Source of the DNA: Alishewanella longhuensis
GTDB taxonomy: Bacteria; Pseudomonadota; Gammaproteobacteria; Enterobacterales; Alteromonadaceae
Reading direction: 5' to 3'
Assembly: GCF_014653435.1 (NCBI RefSeq)
Contig: NZ_BNAO01000003.1
Coordinates: 46,629 to 110,628 of the forward strand
Length of the DNA: 64,000 bases
Made by a program: the position numbers and the translations under genes. Positions 45,201 through 53,751 of this stretch are shown piece by piece (the stretch's first letter is position 1; every line of letters starts with the position of its first letter). Below the pieces are notes generated by a model, which was not told the DNA's origin, did no database searches, and worked only from the letters and a program-made list of their open reading frames with translations.

Positions 45201-45773
45201 ATTTTGCTCAGTAAGATGCAACTTACGGGTACCGAACAAAATAGCAAAAAACGCCATAGCAACCGCACTTAGCAAGGCGCTGTCTTGATACCAAGGCACC
45301 ATACTGTCATCAAAGGCCCCGCCTAATAACACCTGATAAGAGCCGGCAACCGCTTTTAACTGCAATGAAATATAAGGTACCACCACAATTAAACAAATAA
45401 TCGCTGCGAAGGTCGCAATATTACGTCGCTTACCGTAACGCGCCGAGATAAAGTCGGCTATTGAAGTCACGTTTTGCTTTTTTGAGACATAAAGCAGCTT
45501 AAATAAGAACGGCTGGGCGAAGATAAATAATAAAATAGGCCCAAGATAAATGGCCATATAATCCCAGCCGCGGGTCACTGCCGTGCCCACTGCGCCATAA
45601 TAAGTCCAGGAAGTACAGTATACGGCTAAGGCTAAGCTATATATTAGCCCCCCATACTTTCGTATAAGCCTATCATCGGCATGACGTTCACCCCAGTTCG
45701 CGATCCAGAACAAACCACCTACATATAAAAGCGCCAATAGGGCTACGGTCCAAGCAGTCACAGGGTTCTCCAT
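42213..45773 (-). CDS. crbS: CrbS-like hybrid: SLC5 transporter domain, PAS, histidine kinase, receiver
   Basis: This 1186-residue inner-membrane sensor has about 13 helices of a Na+/solute symporter fold (residues 1-525) and a linker where the STAC domain is expected (~560-640). A PAS domain follows (~655-760), with a coiled coil (~765-820). HisKA has H832 in ASHDILQPLNAARLF. The ATPase domain has N-box NMLSNAIKY, VWDTGPGIAEP and GVGLGLGVV. The C-terminal receiver has D1114 and K1164. CrbS and MxtR are family examples acting on acs. It is convergent with the regulator and divergent from the symporter operon. Confidence 0.93.
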   Translation of the reverse strand: MENPVTAWTVALLALLYVGGLFWIANWGERHADDRLIRKYGGLIYSLALAVYCTSWTYYGAVGTAVTRGWDYMAIYLGPILLFIFAQPFLFKLLYVSKKQNVTSIADFISARYGKRRNIATFAAIICLIVVVPYISLQLKAVAGSYQVLLGGAFDDSMVPWYQDSALLSAVAMAFFAILFGTRKLHLTEQNRGVMVAIAFESVVKLFALLTLSIAVYVFILDSDQSAIRAFTEHSTLQQEKLSTPGIVEFITKTILAMVAVFLLPRQFHVAFVENVSHNHLRHARRWFSGYLLIVTLVVIPIAVAGMQLFPALLNQADSFVLLIPSSMNWNILSIIVFIGGFSAATSMIIIATLALATMISNDVVMPGLLKSTKQKGMSHDFSLLILLVRRTMIVVVMALSYLYYSIFARNYELAETGLLAFALTIQLVPAVIGGLYWRRGNAYGVYAGLTVGLVLWFYTLMLPQLVNAGVLNSDIMQGGPFGISWLLPTAMFGLQLDSLSHGVLLSLGFNIVCYIVFSLFTNVNLSDRLQAVAFVKPNLPISHKDTPARRIRIHNSDLKTLLERFVGAPRATECLAEFGRKQQQSIQLDDLPSVGLVEHVERELAGVIGASSASAMVNAVLEGRQLAFEDVVTLFDDTTQAIQFSRKILFSTLEHLSQGVSVVDRELNLVAWNKAYLEMFNYPEGMIRVGRPVADIVRLNAERGLCGPGDPDEHVDKRTSHMKNGTAHVFQRVRPDGRVIEMRGNPIPGGGFVTSFTDISDHVKAVQGLAEAKQHLEDRVQERTQTISEMNQELLAEVGRRRATEQQLLQAKAEAEAANASKTRFLALASHDILQPLNAARLFTAALAGIDDKQQQHAIINQLDNSLKASEELISTLLEIAKLDDGKLQPNIQTVALKELLLQLSDEYSLVAGQKGLELTVKSSSYQVQTDSTYLRRILQNMLSNAIKYTNKGRILLGCRKRGNQLLLQVWDTGPGIAEPDLQRIFEDFYRIDATAKGQQGVGLGLGVVHRMAKLLAHPLTVKSWPGKGTMFSIGLPLVSGRRRQEVPLTAPLQQRPLPGLSVICVDDDAANLAALKVLLEQWQISEVECFYDDQELLNYVPNHPAPDVILLDYQLGQQINGLELYRQIKPYWGEVKGILVSASPQADLAALAKAEGLMFLAKPIKPGALRATLNHFKMLKRAGH

Positions 45774-45837
45774 GTTCTTTTTTAAGCTAACTGTGGGTCT
45801 AGTGGGCGCTTATGTCAATGTTCGCCTAATCACCTTC

Positions 45838-45847
45838 GACTAAAGTC
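45838..45847. promoter_or_regulatory. Candidate CrbR operator upstream of the symporter operon
   Basis: GACTAAAGTC, within CGACTAAAGTCG, ends 74 bp before the DUF4212 gene and 65 bp before crbS on the other strand. It shares GACTA-N-RGTC with the acs promoter box at 39308-39317. Confidence 0.5.
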
Positions 45848-45920
45848 GGGCTAGCGCCTTGGCTAGCGACTGCTAGATTAAGATTGCTCGATAATAAAAT
45901 AAACTAAAGGAGACACAACT

Positions 45921-46181
45921 ATGGCAGATCATAACATGAATGCCGCCGCATATTGGAGCGCTAACCTGCGCTACATAACGATAAGCCTGATTGTCTGGGC
46001 ATTGGTATCTTATGGCTTCGCAATCTTGCTCCGACCTATGCTGGCAGGCATTGAAGTTGGCGGTACTGACCTCGGTTTTTGGTTCGCGCAGCAAGGTTCA
46101 ATAATCACCTTTATCGCTATCATCTTCATTTACGCTTGGAAGATGAATAAGTTAGATAAAGAATTTGGTGTAGAGGAGTAA
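45921..46181 (+). CDS. Small subunit of Na+/solute symporter (DUF4212)
   Basis: The 86-residue two-helix protein (about residues 20-42 and 55-75) contains YWSANLRYITISLIVWALVS and FGFWFAQQGSI-type sequence typical of the DUF4212 family. That family always accompanies VC_2705-type symporters, as it does here five bases upstream of the large subunit. AAAGGAG precedes its ATG. It probably assists assembly or gating of the transporter. Confidence 0.94.
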   Translation: MADHNMNAAAYWSANLRYITISLIVWALVSYGFAILLRPMLAGIEVGGTDLGFWFAQQGSIITFIAIIFIYAWKMNKLDKEFGVEE

Positions 46182-46186
46182 TTGGC

Positions 46187-47953
46187 ATGAGTCAATTTGC
46201 AATAAACTTGCTGTTTGTTGGTGCATCCTTTGCACTCTACATCGGTATCGCTATTTGGGCCCGTGCTGGCTCAACCAAGGAATTCTACGTTGCTGGTGGC
46301 GGTGTAAACCCTATCACTAACGGTATGGCTACCGCTGCTGACTGGATGTCAGCAGCGTCATTTATTTCAATGGCAGGCTTATTGGCTGCCGGCGGTTATG
46401 CTAATTCTTCTTTTCTGATGGGGTGGACCGGCGGTTATGTTTTGCTGGCCATGCTATTAGCCCCGTACCTGCGTAAATTTGGTAAATTTACTGTACCCGA
46501 TTTTATTGGCGACCGTTTTTACAGCAAGGGTGCCCGTATTACCGCGGTAGCCTGCTTAATCATCATGTCTGTTACCTATGTAATCGGCCAGATGACGGGT
46601 GCCGGTGTGGCTTTCTCCCGCTTCCTGGAAGTTAGCTCTTCTACAGGGATCTGGATTGCCGCTGGCGTAGTGTTTGTTTATGCCGTATTCGGTGGTATGA
46701 AAGGTATTACCTATACTCAGGTTGCGCAATATGTAGTGTTAATAATCGCTTATACCATCCCTGCAGTGTTTATCTCATTACAACTGACTAACAACCCTAT
46801 CCCTATGTTTGGGATGTTCAGCACCCATACGGAATCTGGTGTGCCGCTGTTAGTTAAGCTTAACGAAATCGTCCGTGAATTAGGCTTCCAAGATTACACC
46901 GCCGATGTGAGCAACAAACTAAATATGGTACTCTTTACCCTATCATTAATGATTGGTACAGCAGGTTTACCACACGTTATTATTCGTTTCTTCACCGTAC
47001 CTAAAGTTGCAGATGCGCGCTGGTCTGCTGGCTGGACCTTAGTTTTTATCGCTTTACTGTACTTAACTGCACCTGCTGTAGCTTCTATGGCACGTTTAAA
47101 CCTGTTAACCACCATTTATCCTGATGGCCCTACGGCAGCAGCACTGGATTATGCAGAACGTCCAGACTGGATTAAAACCTGGGAACAAACAGGCTTAATC
47201 ACCTGGACAGATAAAAACAATGACGGTCGTATTCAACTATATAACGACTCCCCTGCTTTCGCTGCTACAGCAGAAGAACGCGGCTGGGCCGGTAATGAAT
47301 TAACCGTTAATAATGATATTCTGGTACTGGCAAACCCTGAGATTGCTAACTTACCAGGTTGGGTGGTTGGTTTAATTGCCGCTGGTGGTATTGCCGCCGC
47401 GTTATCTACCGCCGCAGGCTTATTGTTGGCCATATCTTCTGCTATCAGCCATGACTTAATTAAAAACATTATCAACCCACAAATCAGTGAGAAAGGTGAA
47501 ATGTTAGCCGCCAGGATCTCAATGGCAGGTGCAATCTTGTTAGCGACCTATCTGGGGCTTAACCCGCCCGGGTTCGCCGCACAAGTGGTCGCGCTAGCCT
47601 TTGGTATTGCAGCAGCTACCCTGTTCCCGGCGTTGATGATGGGCATTTTCTCTAAGCGAGTTAACAGCTACGGCGCTATTGCCGGTATGTTAACAGGCTT
47701 AGTGGTTACCTTGCTGTATATCTTTACGTACCTGGGCTGGTTCTTTATCCCTGGTACTAATATGTTACCGAACACTGCGGACAACTGGATACTTGGCATT
47801 TCACCACTATCGTTCGGTGCTGTGGGTGCCATGATTAACTTTATTGTTGCCTTTGCAGTCTCTTCTGTAACAGCACCACCGCCAAAAGCTATCCAGGAGC
47901 TGGTGGAAAGTGTTCGTTACCCGAAAGGTGCAGGTGCAGCTGTTGATCACTAA
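46187..47953 (+). CDS. Sodium:solute symporter, VC_2705/ActP-like (probable acetate permease)
   Basis: This 588-residue SLC5-family transporter has about 13 membrane helices. GGGVNPITNGMATAADWMSAASF near the N-terminus is the substrate/sodium region seen in ActP. A soluble insert of about 75 residues (~310-390) contains TDKNNDGRIQLYND, an EF-hand-like loop, before IAAALSTAAGLLLAISSAISHDL. Context with acs, CrbS/CrbR and the DUF4212 subunit suggests acetate or another short monocarboxylate as substrate. Confidence 0.92.
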   Translation: MSQFAINLLFVGASFALYIGIAIWARAGSTKEFYVAGGGVNPITNGMATAADWMSAASFISMAGLLAAGGYANSSFLMGWTGGYVLLAMLLAPYLRKFGKFTVPDFIGDRFYSKGARITAVACLIIMSVTYVIGQMTGAGVAFSRFLEVSSSTGIWIAAGVVFVYAVFGGMKGITYTQVAQYVVLIIAYTIPAVFISLQLTNNPIPMFGMFSTHTESGVPLLVKLNEIVRELGFQDYTADVSNKLNMVLFTLSLMIGTAGLPHVIIRFFTVPKVADARWSAGWTLVFIALLYLTAPAVASMARLNLLTTIYPDGPTAAALDYAERPDWIKTWEQTGLITWTDKNNDGRIQLYNDSPAFAATAEERGWAGNELTVNNDILVLANPEIANLPGWVVGLIAAGGIAAALSTAAGLLLAISSAISHDLIKNIINPQISEKGEMLAARISMAGAILLATYLGLNPPGFAAQVVALAFGIAAATLFPALMMGIFSKRVNSYGAIAGMLTGLVVTLLYIFTYLGWFFIPGTNMLPNTADNWILGISPLSFGAVGAMINFIVAFAVSSVTAPPPKAIQELVESVRYPKGAGAAVDH

Positions 47954-48003
47954 TCAACCGCTAGCGACTGAACTCTAGGTAAGGTTATTGAACTGAAGTA
48001 CAC

Positions 48004-48033
48004 TCGGGCTTTCAACTGAAAGCCCGAATTTTT
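48004..48033 (+). terminator. Terminator after the symporter gene
   Basis: TCGGGCTTTC-aact-GAAAGCCCGA, 10-bp stem followed by ATTTTT, 50 bp after the symporter stop codon. Confidence 0.9.
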
Positions 48034-48044
48034 AGGAAGACATT

Positions 48045-48572
48045 ATGTTTTGGGAATTAATTGCTACTCTGTCTGCTGGTTTAGGTGCTGCTGGTATTGC
48101 GTTGCTGCTGCGCGCCTTAACACTGAAAAAGCTTCCCAACTGGATCATTCCGGTCTTTGCCGGGGCAGGTATGCTCGGCTTCCAAATTTACTCTGAATAC
48201 AATTGGTTTAATCACCAGCGCAGTTTACTACCACAGGGTGTTGAAGTTGTTCGCACCGCCAAAGAAAGTTCTGGCTGGCGTCCCTGGAGTTATCTGTATC
48301 CACAAACGATGCGTTTTATTGCAGCAGATGTTAGAAATGCGGCTGCCAATCAGCAGAACTCTGCGCTGGTATTAGTCGATCTGTATTTTTTTGAGCGCAG
48401 AATGAGTGCCAGACGGGTCCCTCAAGTGATCCATTGTCAGCAACAAGCCCGAGCTGACTTTACGGCGGAGCTCGTCATACCGCCACCTGGTGCGACCATT
48501 ACTTCGGGTTGGCATAAACTGGCAGCAGATGATCAGCTATTGCAGTTACTTTGCCAGAACAGGATTGAGTAA
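48045..48572 (+). CDS. Conserved membrane-anchored protein, unknown function
   Basis: The 175-residue protein has two hydrophobic helices at about residues 7-26 and 34-50. A soluble C-terminal part of ~125 residues contains GWRPWSYLYPQTMRFIAADVR and ends with two cysteine-containing segments (IHCQQQ, LLCQNR). From memory, such proteins often sit between the VC_2705-type symporter and the DUF294 gene in this group of bacteria. No function is known to me. It begins right after the symporter terminator and is 15 bp from the next gene. Confidence 0.85.
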   Translation: MFWELIATLSAGLGAAGIALLLRALTLKKLPNWIIPVFAGAGMLGFQIYSEYNWFNHQRSLLPQGVEVVRTAKESSGWRPWSYLYPQTMRFIAADVRNAAANQQNSALVLVDLYFFERRMSARRVPQVIHCQQQARADFTAELVIPPPGATITSGWHKLAADDQLLQLLCQNRIE

Positions 48573-48587
48573 GAGCAAGGATTAATT

Positions 48588-50408
48588 ATGGAAGTCAGCG
48601 AAGTCAGTAAATTTTTAGCGCAGACCATCCCCTTCGATCAATTGAGTTCAGCACAGTTGGCGGAGACGGCGCTACAATTTAGCGTTTATTATTGCCAGGA
48701 AGGTGAAGCGTTAGACATTACAAAAGAGCGCTTGCTCATTGTTCGTACGGGCATTTATGCACTCTACAGTGATAAACAACAACTACTGACCAAACTAGAA
48801 GAAGGTGATTTTTACGGTTATCAGTTATTACTTACCGGCTTAGCCGACGCAGATAAACTGGTTTGCGAAGAAGACGGTTTAATTTATTGGTTACCGGCCG
48901 CTGAGTTTCATCAACTACGCTATCAGTACAAAAATATTGATATTTTTTTTCAGCGGCTGTTCGGCCGCCGTTTACATCAATACAAAGAACAGCAAGGCTC
49001 CCGCTTCACGCTAAAGGTGTCGGATATTGTGCAAGCACGCAAAATAGCCATAAGTGGTGAACACACAGTGCAACAGGCTGCCCAGTTAATGACTGACAAA
49101 CGTGTGTCTTCATTATTAGTAGAAAAAAATGACCGTTTGATTGGCATCCTAACCGACCGCGATTTACGCACCCGCGTGCTAGCGGCCGATTTACCTGCCG
49201 CCACCCCCGTACATCAGGTAATGACTCCCAAACCACATACTATTGATAAGCATGCTTATTTGTTTGAAGCTGTACAGTTGATGAGCCGGTTTAATATCCA
49301 TCATTTACCGGTACTAGATAAAGACATCAGCTTTAGTATGATTACGGCAACAGATATCATTCGGTCACAGCAAGATCATCCGGTATATTTAATTGGTGAG
49401 ATCCATCGCCAAACCAGTATTGATGGCTTAGAGCAATGTAGCCTGCAAATTAATAATTTAGCTCAGGTCCTGGGTAAACAGCAGGTGCCGGCGCATGAAG
49501 CAGGCCACATTATTACCACTATTACTGATGCACTAACTCAACGGCTGATTAAACTGGCACAACAAGAGCTTGGCCCTGCGCCCTGCGTCTTTACGTGGCT
49601 TTGTTTTGGCTCGCAAGCCAGAATGGACCAAAGCATTAATGCCGATCAGGATAATGCCTTGTTGCTGGAGCGAGAGCCGACTGCCGACATCGCCGACTAC
49701 TTTGAAAAGCTTGCAGACTTTGTTTGCCAAGGGTTAGCCCGCTGCGGTATCACCCTTTGCCCCGGTAATATTATGGCCTCTAACCCAGAGCTGCGATTAA
49801 GCCTAAAAGGCTGGTCAGGTAAATTTGCTAAATGGATCGCCTCACCAACGCCAGAAGCGATTTTAAAGGCCAGTATTTTTTTTGATATGCGGGCTGTTGA
49901 AGGCTCAAAAGGCTTATTTAATGCACTGCAACAAGATATTTTGGCTCGTACCAATAATGCGCTATTTCTGTTTCATTTAGCGCAAAGTGCGTTGCAACGC
50001 ACTGCCCCATTGAGTTTCTTACGTAACTTTATTCTGGAGCACGATGGCAAACAGAAAAAAGGTATAGATTTAAAAAAACGCGGTATTAGCTTAATCACCG
50101 ATATTGTTCGTATCTATGCGCTAGCCAATGGTGTGCATGAAGTTAATACCCGGCAACGCTTACAGCAGTTAGCGCTGTTGGGTGCCCTAGATAGCAAAGA
50201 AGCCCAGAATCTGTCTGATGCCTTTGATGTCCTGGCGCATTTACGTTGGGATAAGCATCTACATGATCTTAATCAAGGGCATGATGCCAGTAACCTACTG
50301 GACCCTGCGATTCTGTCGGGCTTACAGCGGCATCAGCTAAAAGATAGCTTTGCGGTGATTAATAATGCACAGTCCTCTATCAAACACCGTTTCTGTAAAG
50401 AAGTATAA
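48588..50408 (+). CDS. cNMP-binding/CBS/DUF294 nucleotidyltransferase-like protein
   Basis: The 606-residue cytosolic protein has an N-terminal cyclic-nucleotide-binding-like domain (about 1-130) and a CBS pair (about 145-260; VSSLLVEKNDRLIGILTDRDLRTRV). A GlnD-like nucleotidyltransferase domain (DUF294) follows, with FGSQARMDQSINADQDNALL at about 340-360, and a DUF294 C-terminal domain. The GS...D-x-D motif is preserved, so catalysis is possible. It resembles E. coli YhjJ-unrelated signalling proteins known only by domain names; target unknown. The symporter context suggests control of acetate uptake or metabolism. Confidence 0.9.
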   Translation: MEVSEVSKFLAQTIPFDQLSSAQLAETALQFSVYYCQEGEALDITKERLLIVRTGIYALYSDKQQLLTKLEEGDFYGYQLLLTGLADADKLVCEEDGLIYWLPAAEFHQLRYQYKNIDIFFQRLFGRRLHQYKEQQGSRFTLKVSDIVQARKIAISGEHTVQQAAQLMTDKRVSSLLVEKNDRLIGILTDRDLRTRVLAADLPAATPVHQVMTPKPHTIDKHAYLFEAVQLMSRFNIHHLPVLDKDISFSMITATDIIRSQQDHPVYLIGEIHRQTSIDGLEQCSLQINNLAQVLGKQQVPAHEAGHIITTITDALTQRLIKLAQQELGPAPCVFTWLCFGSQARMDQSINADQDNALLLEREPTADIADYFEKLADFVCQGLARCGITLCPGNIMASNPELRLSLKGWSGKFAKWIASPTPEAILKASIFFDMRAVEGSKGLFNALQQDILARTNNALFLFHLAQSALQRTAPLSFLRNFILEHDGKQKKGIDLKKRGISLITDIVRIYALANGVHEVNTRQRLQQLALLGALDSKEAQNLSDAFDVLAHLRWDKHLHDLNQGHDASNLLDPAILSGLQRHQLKDSFAVINNAQSSIKHRFCKEV

Positions 50409-50420
50409 AGAGTAAACAGC

Positions 50421-51080
50421 ATGCTAGCTTGGCTTAGAAAAAAACCTGCTTTATATGATGATGTCAAACGCTTTAACGCTGCTGAGTTACCGGCGTCGAC
50501 AACAGCAGCGCGCAGCTGCCGCTATCTAGCCCTTGATCTTGAAACAACGGGTTTGCACGCCAGGCAAGATCATATTGTCAGTATAGGTTGGGTGCCTATT
50601 ATTGAGCAGCAAATTCAATTAAAGCAAGCGCGGCATTTTTTAATTAAACCGCCAGTAAGTGTTGGCCAAAGTGCTATTTATCATGGTGTACACGACAAAG
50701 ACTTAAAAGATGCCAGTGAGTTAAGTGACGTGCTGCAACTATTACTACAGGAATTTAGCGGCTACTATTTTATTGCCCATCATTGTCGCCTTGACCGGGC
50801 CTTTTTAGAGCTGGCTTTTCAACGTTACTTTGGCAAGGTGCCGAAAATGTACTTTATCGACACCCTAAACATTGAATGGTACAGAATGCAAAAACAAGGC
50901 ATAGTGATGAAAAAAGATGCGCTGCGCTTACCTAACTGTTTAGCACGCTATAAACTGCCGGTGAGCGCCCAACACCATGCATTGGAAGACGCCTACGGCT
51001 GTGCCCTGCTCTATTTGGCCCAGCTGAAGAAAAGCCATGCTGAGATCACTATTGACGATATGTTGCAACAAAGCCGCTAA
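50421..51080 (+). CDS. DnaQ-like 3'-5' exonuclease
   Basis: The 219-residue DEDDh exonuclease has ExoI LALDLETTGLHARQDHIVSIGW, ExoII FIAHHCRLDRAFLELAF and ExoIII HHALEDAYGCALLYL. It resembles the epsilon subunit domain of DNA polymerase III, but lacks the C-terminal polymerase-binding part and is not dnaQ by context. It lies 12 bp after the DUF294 gene; this pairing is common, and the two are probably cotranscribed. Confidence 0.92.
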   Translation: MLAWLRKKPALYDDVKRFNAAELPASTTAARSCRYLALDLETTGLHARQDHIVSIGWVPIIEQQIQLKQARHFLIKPPVSVGQSAIYHGVHDKDLKDASELSDVLQLLLQEFSGYYFIAHHCRLDRAFLELAFQRYFGKVPKMYFIDTLNIEWYRMQKQGIVMKKDALRLPNCLARYKLPVSAQHHALEDAYGCALLYLAQLKKSHAEITIDDMLQQSR

Positions 51081-51101
51081 GCGCCCAGCTTATATACCAA
51101 C

Positions 51102-51560
51102 CTAAGGTTTTAGCTTAAGTTGCAGCCCTTTTAATACATTACGCAACACCTGCGCCTGGCACTGCCGGTAGTGCGGATGATCTGGCTTGCGAAAGAAGGC
51201 ACTTAGCTCGGCTTTACCAAGACGAAATCCAGCCAACTGCAATAACTCAATAAAGTCTTCATCGCGCAGGGTAAAGGCAATTTTAAGTTTACGCAAAATA
51301 ATATTATTATTTAGACGGCTTTCAACCACGGGTTGCTCACCCTCTTTCTGGCCACGTTTGCTAATGATTAAACCGTTAAGAAATTGCGCAAGTTCGCTAT
51401 CGGTTAACGCTAAAAAATCAGCCTCTTCTTCTTTGCTCAGCCAACCAATTAATTGCTCACGACTTGCCACTAATCCGCCTAACGCAAAGGTTGCTGCCAT
51501 ATTACTGTTATTAAAATCCAGAATGTAGCGAATGCGGCGTAAAATATCGTTATTTGTCAT
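51102..51560 (-). CDS. yehS: YehS family protein (DUF1456)
   Basis: This 152-residue protein has two repeats of the DUF1456 unit, each beginning with an (N)NDILRRIRYILDF / NNIILRKLKIAFTL helix followed by GLxxSREQLxxWL-type sequence. Function is unknown; the fold is helical. I took the ATG at 51560. The longer frame begins with TTG four codons upstream and lacks a better ribosome site. It lies downstream of efp, after a terminator. Confidence 0.92.
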   Translation of the reverse strand: MTNNDILRRIRYILDFNNSNMAATFALGGLVASREQLIGWLSKEEEADFLALTDSELAQFLNGLIISKRGQKEGEQPVVESRLNNNIILRKLKIAFTLRDEDFIELLQLAGFRLGKAELSAFFRKPDHPHYRQCQAQVLRNVLKGLQLKLKP

Positions 51561-51598
51561 GAAGGTTTCCAAAAAGCGGTAAGAAAAACGAGGTCAGT

Positions 51599-51623
51599 AA
51601 AAAAGGCGCTAGCGCGCCTTTTT
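51599..51623 (-). terminator. efp terminator
   Basis: On the minus strand AAAAAGGCGC-gcta-GCGCCTTTTTT, a 10-bp perfect stem with T-tract, 15 bp after the efp stop codon. Confidence 0.92.
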
Positions 51624-51637
51624 CGATTAGCTTGCGC

Positions 51638-52195
51638 TTATTTAGCGCGGCTACGGTACTCATCGGTGCGGGTGTCGATTTCGATACGGTCACCCTCTTC
51701 AACGAAGGCAGGTACCATCAACTCATAACCTGTTTCAATTTTCGCTGGCTTCATCACTTTACCTGAGGTATCACCACGTGCAGCAGGTTCAGTGTAAGTT
51801 ACAGTGCGCACTACGATAGTTGGCAGATCAACAGAGATTGGACGGTCGTTATAGAACACAACTGAACACTCCATACCATCAACTAAATACTTCAGTGCTT
51901 CGCCCATTGACTCGGCTTCAATTTCGAACTGGTTATATTCGCTATCCATAAAAACATACATAGGATCGGCAAAGTAAGAATAAGTTACTTCTTTAGTTTC
52001 CAGCATAACTTGCTCAAATTTGTCATCAGCACGGTATACCGTTTCCATGCCCTGACCGTTAAGCAGGTTTTTCATTTTCATTTTTACTACTGCAGAGTTA
52101 CGGCCAGATTTGTTAAATTCGGCTTTTAACACTACCATTGCTTCAGTACCAACCATAATTACTTGGCCGGCGCGGACTTCTTGAGCTGTCTTCAT
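51638..52195 (-). CDS. efp: Elongation factor P (arginine-type)
   Basis: This 185-residue factor relieves ribosome stalling at polyproline. The tip of domain I reads [11 protein letters not shown], with arginine at position 32 when counted from the second of two adjacent ATGs (52195). This is the residue rhamnosylated in Pseudomonas and Shewanella. The lysine form used in E. coli is absent. [18 protein letters not shown] and the C-terminal [18 protein letters not shown] are typical. earP lies immediately upstream. Confidence 0.97.
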   Translation of the reverse strand: MKTAQEVRAGQVIMVGTEAMVVLKAEFNKSGRNSAVVKMKMKNLLNGQGMETVYRADDKFEQVMLETKEVTYSYFADPMYVFMDSEYNQFEIEAESMGEALKYLVDGMECSVVFYNDRPISVDLPTIVVRTVTYTEPAARGDTSGKVMKPAKIETGYELMVPAFVEEGDRIEIDTRTDEYRSRAK

Positions 52196-52230
52196 CATTT
52201 GAGAATATCTTCTTGTTAGGAAAAATTGCG

Positions 52231-53385
52231 CTATATTATAATTTTTTTTTCAACAAAACGCACGAGGTTGCTAGCAAGATCTCCATGGCTTTCTAACTTA
52301 TTGCGCCATAACAGGTTTTTAGCCTGTAGTTCTGTTAGCAACGCCTCTAATTGTAACCAACTGGCCGTCAAAGGCTGTTCTGAATTCCAGGCAGCGTGAA
52401 AATCCGTTATGGCCGCAACAAGCACTTCGGAGCAATCGCTGGTGTAGCGTTTCAGGAAAGCCTGTAATTTTAATAAGTGCGCCTGCTCGTCCTGCCGGTA
52501 GATTTGCCAGATAAAAGGCTTACCTGCCCAGTGCGCTCTTATTATCGAGTCTTCACCACGCACAAAATTAATATCACAGGCTGTTAATAGCAAATCGTAG
52601 TCGGGTTGCGCTAAAAACGGCACAATCTTTATAGTAAGGGCACCAAAGGTCGCACACTGACCTAAGGCTAATCCTGGTAGTAGTTGCTGCACTTGCTCTG
52701 CTAAGTTGCCGCTGGGAACAATGCAAAGCGTGCTTTCTGCCGCCTGTTGCCAACAGGCTAGCAGTGTTTCTAAGTATTGGTGTGAATAGGCAAATAACGA
52801 AACCCGCCGGTCAAAAGATAAAGCATTAGCCAGATCGAGTTGCTGCCAAAACTGTTGCTGGGCTTGTCTATCTTGTGCAAAGGCGGCTAAAGCAGGCAAT
52901 AAGTGTTGCTCACGTAACAGGCCGCCGGTTTTTTCAGTAAAGCCCGGGAAAAAAAAGTATTTCGTTAACGCGAGCTGAGGCTGTGGTGAGGCCATACCGT
53001 GGCACTCCTCTACCCAATCTTCAGCCGATAAATATTCGACATTGAGCCACAACGGCTTTATTTGCATTGCCGCCATCTGCTGCTGATACGCCAGCGGAAT
53101 ATGACAAGCCAAGGCCTCTATCACCACTGTGGCTGGCACAATGCATGACCAGTCGATAGCTCCGTGCCAATGTCGCACCTCAACACCGCAAATTTGTTGT
53201 GTTGCTGATAATGGCTCTACCTCATCGCATAAGCGCTGGAAACTGTGTAAATCGTCCACCCATAACCGCACTGCGATACCGTGCTCAGCCACCAGTTGCC
53301 GGCTTAACCGCCAGCAAATGCCTATATCGCCGAAATTATCCACCACGGCACAAAAAATATCCCAATGTTGCGGCTTATGCTGCAT
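52231..53385 (-). CDS. earP: EF-P arginine 32 rhamnosyltransferase
   Basis: This 384-residue GT-B glycosyltransferase (DUF2331) transfers rhamnose from dTDP-rhamnose to Arg32 of EF-P. The N-terminal [18 protein letters not shown] supplies the catalytic aspartates, and [28 protein letters not shown] the nucleotide-sugar-binding glutamate. It lies 35 bp upstream of efp on the same strand, the classic pairing. A matching dTDP-rhamnose pathway must exist elsewhere in the genome. Confidence 0.97.
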   Translation of the reverse strand: MQHKPQHWDIFCAVVDNFGDIGICWRLSRQLVAEHGIAVRLWVDDLHSFQRLCDEVEPLSATQQICGVEVRHWHGAIDWSCIVPATVVIEALACHIPLAYQQQMAAMQIKPLWLNVEYLSAEDWVEECHGMASPQPQLALTKYFFFPGFTEKTGGLLREQHLLPALAAFAQDRQAQQQFWQQLDLANALSFDRRVSLFAYSHQYLETLLACWQQAAESTLCIVPSGNLAEQVQQLLPGLALGQCATFGALTIKIVPFLAQPDYDLLLTACDINFVRGEDSIIRAHWAGKPFIWQIYRQDEQAHLLKLQAFLKRYTSDCSEVLVAAITDFHAAWNSEQPLTASWLQLEALLTELQAKNLLWRNKLESHGDLASNLVRFVEKKIII

Positions 53386-53400
53386 AAAAGTCGTTTAATC

Positions 53401-53751
53401 TTACCAAAGTTGGCGAATTATAGCGGAGAACGCGCGGAGAAACAGGAAAAACCAAAGCAACAGCAATGCGGTCAGCAACAGGCAAAGGATCCACTGCCAA
53501 AGCCAATAAAAAAAACGTTTTATCCGCCCGGTTTGCTGTTTTACCTCTGCTGAAAATAAGGACACCATTAAGAGCAGACAAAGTAGGAAAATTAAGGTGA
53601 CCAGTAAAGGCAGCAACCATTGCTCACTCGTTACTTGGCTCCCCCAGAGTAATACGATAGCAAAACTTGCCGTTACACCAAAGGCCAGCAACGCAAACAG
53701 CCGACGAAAAGGATTAAGCCGCTGCGCCAGCTTACGATATAACTTCAACAT
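53401..53751 (-). CDS. Small three-helix membrane protein, unknown
   Basis: The 116-residue protein begins with a basic stretch (KLYRKLAQRLNPFRR). Hydrophobic helices follow at about residues 18-37, 46-67 and 85-107. It overlaps the preceding gene by seven bases, so both are probably translated together. No family is recognised. Confidence 0.75.
   Translation of the reverse strand: MLKLYRKLAQRLNPFRRLFALLAFGVTASFAIVLLWGSQVTSEQWLLPLLVTLIFLLCLLLMVSLFSAEVKQQTGRIKRFFYWLWQWILCLLLTALLLLWFFLFLRAFSAIIRQLW

Noticed and set aside
50421..51080. dnaQ (epsilon subunit of DNA polymerase III)
   Set aside because: Exonuclease motifs are present, but the gene lacks the polymerase-binding tail and rnhA neighbour, and belongs to the DUF294 pair.
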